Source: Pseudonocardia endophytica (GTDB lineage Bacteria > Actinomycetota > Actinomycetes > Mycobacteriales > Pseudonocardiaceae). Taken from it: a stretch of 64,000 nt of DNA. Both the position numbers and the translations under genes were made by a program. Positions 63,215 through 64,000 of the stretch are shown in pieces. Location of the stretch: positions 1,302,001 to 1,366,000 of the forward strand of contig NZ_SMFZ01000001.1 of assembly GCF_004339565.1 (NCBI RefSeq), read 5' to 3'. The notes beneath the pieces are model-generated. The model was not told where the DNA came from and did not search any database. It was given only the letters and a program-made list of their open reading frames with translations. Every line of letters starts with the position of its first letter. The first letter of the stretch is position 1.

Positions 63215-64000
63215 GTGGCCCCGTCCCCGCCCGCCGGCCGAGATCGACCCCCACCCCGGCGGTGGCGGTTGGGCGCTCTGATCGGCGCGGTGGCGCTGGC
63301 GGTCTCCGGGTGCGCCGGAGCCGGAGCGCTCGGCGGCGCGGAGGGCGCCCGGACGATCACGATCGCGATCGTGTCCAACCCCCAGATGGAGGACGCGATC
63401 GAGCTCTCGCCGAAGTTCGAGGCGGAGAACCCGGGTATCCGGCTGAAGTTCGTCAGCCTGTCCGAGAACGAGGCCCGCGCGAAGATCACGTCGTCGGTGG
63501 CCACCGGCGGCGACGAGTTCGACGCCGTGATGATCTCGAACTACGAGACGCCGCAGTGGGCCCGCAACGGCTGGCTGACCGACCTGGACCCGCTGATGGC
63601 GGCGACCCCTGGCTACGACGAGGACGACTTCATCCCGACCGTGCGCAAGGCCCTCTCCGGCCCGGACGGTCACATGTACTCCACGCCGTTCTACGGCGAG
63701 TCGTCGTTCCTGATGTACCGCAAGGACCTGTTCGCGCAGGCCGGTCTCACGATGCCGGCGAAGCCGACGTGGCCGCAGATCGCCGATCTCGCCGCGAAGC
63801 TGGACGACAAGGATGCCGGCCGGGCGGGCATCTGCCTGCGCGGCAAGCCCGGCTGGGGCGAGCTGATGGCCCCGCTGGACACCGTCGTGAACGCGTTCGG
63901 CGGCCGCTGGTACGACCCGCAGTGGAACGCCCAGCTGAACTCCCCGCAGTACAAGCAGGCCGTGCAGTTCTACGTCGACCTCGTGAGCAAGCACGGCGAG
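63215..64000 (+). CDS. ABC transporter sugar/polyol-binding lipoprotein, 3' end outside window
   Basis: The frame starts at GTG 63215, 6 nt after GAGGAG (63203-63208), and is open to base 64000, giving 262 codons. A lipoprotein signal ends ALAVSGC with Cys 33. The mature part is a family-1 solute-binding protein: ITIAIVSNPQMEDAIELS, SVATGGDEFDAVMISNYETPQWARNGWL and FYGESSFLMYRKDLF. The YE-PxWA pattern resembles sorbitol/mannitol-binding proteins, so a polyol substrate is favoured. Permease and ATPase genes are expected beyond the window. Confidence 0.92.
   Translation, partial: MAPSPPAGRDRPPPRRWRLGALIGAVALAVSGCAGAGALGGAEGARTITIAIVSNPQMEDAIELSPKFEAENPGIRLKFVSLSENEARAKITSSVATGGDEFDAVMISNYETPQWARNGWLTDLDPLMAATPGYDEDDFIPTVRKALSGPDGHMYSTPFYGESSFLMYRKDLFAQAGLTMPAKPTWPQIADLAAKLDDKDAGRAGICLRGKPGWGELMAPLDTVVNAFGGRWYDPQWNAQLNSPQYKQAVQFYVDLVSKHGE

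Overview
The window is GC-rich (roughly 70% or more), densely packed chromosomal DNA from an actinobacterium, most likely Pseudonocardia or another Pseudonocardiaceae. This rests on mycothione reductase, an F420/PPOX-type oxidoreductase, LigC plus a separate LigD-type polymerase, DUF4439, DUF2631, DUF3054 and SCO6745 proteins, a 13E12-family HNH protein behind a LexA box, many GTG starts and many apparently leaderless genes. No rRNA, tRNA, CRISPR array, phage or insertion sequence was seen.

Region 1 (1-15.6 kb) is the classical translation operon on the minus strand, read from the right: rimP, nusA, ylxR, infB, DUF503, rbfA, nrnA, a methyltransferase, a MATE exporter, and then truB and ribF (cut by the window start). 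A dicarboxylate module splits this operon between the MATE gene and truB: an OmpR-type response regulator, divergent dctA, and a DcuS/CitA-like sensor kinase. Region 2 (15.8-28.2 kb) is mixed. It holds a Tat lipoprotein and a DUF4439 protein joined by a 17-bp triplication, a class V aminotransferase divergent from a YjbQ protein, a 775-residue Pro/Thr/Ala-rich membrane protein, a 16-copy octanucleotide repeat ahead of the LexA-boxed HNH gene, a Tat-exported intradiol dioxygenase, proS, a PPOX protein and two tandem acyltransferase-3 genes.

Region 3 (28.3-39.4 kb) has metX-metY behind a cysteine-rich leader peptide, yaaA, a RIO-kinase remnant lacking its N-lobe, a DEAD-box helicase with a long 5' leader, LapA-like, SCO6745, ElaA, mycothione reductase, a VapBC-type pair and a PlsC acyltransferase. 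Region 4 (39.6-46.6 kb) is a tightly overlapping lipid-modification operon: alpha/beta hydrolase, FAD amine-oxidase-like enzyme, DUF1365, two diverged cyclopropane-synthase-like methyltransferases and DUF1295, followed by a Bcp-type peroxiredoxin.

Region 5 (46.6-58.1 kb) matches the conserved mycobacterial dxr-rip1-ispG-GNAT-PBP-map neighbourhood. Four genes (HAD phosphatase, MaoC hydratase, acyl-CoA ligase, enoyl-CoA hydratase) sit between rip1 and ispG, and the junctions from rip1 to the enoyl-CoA hydratase are all 4-nt stop/start overlaps. Region 6 (58.1-62.0 kb) groups a LigD-type polymerase, a Mug-type glycosylase, an FAD monooxygenase and LigC, which suggests a base-excision-repair neighbourhood. 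The right edge has a LacI regulator divergent from a sugar/polyol-binding lipoprotein across two palindromic operators.

The signal least explained by known features is a pair of 60-bp intergenic elements at 31881-31940 and 49799-49858. They have palindromic ends, align without gaps at 44 of 60 positions, and each lies exactly 28 nt past a stop codon in the same relative orientation.
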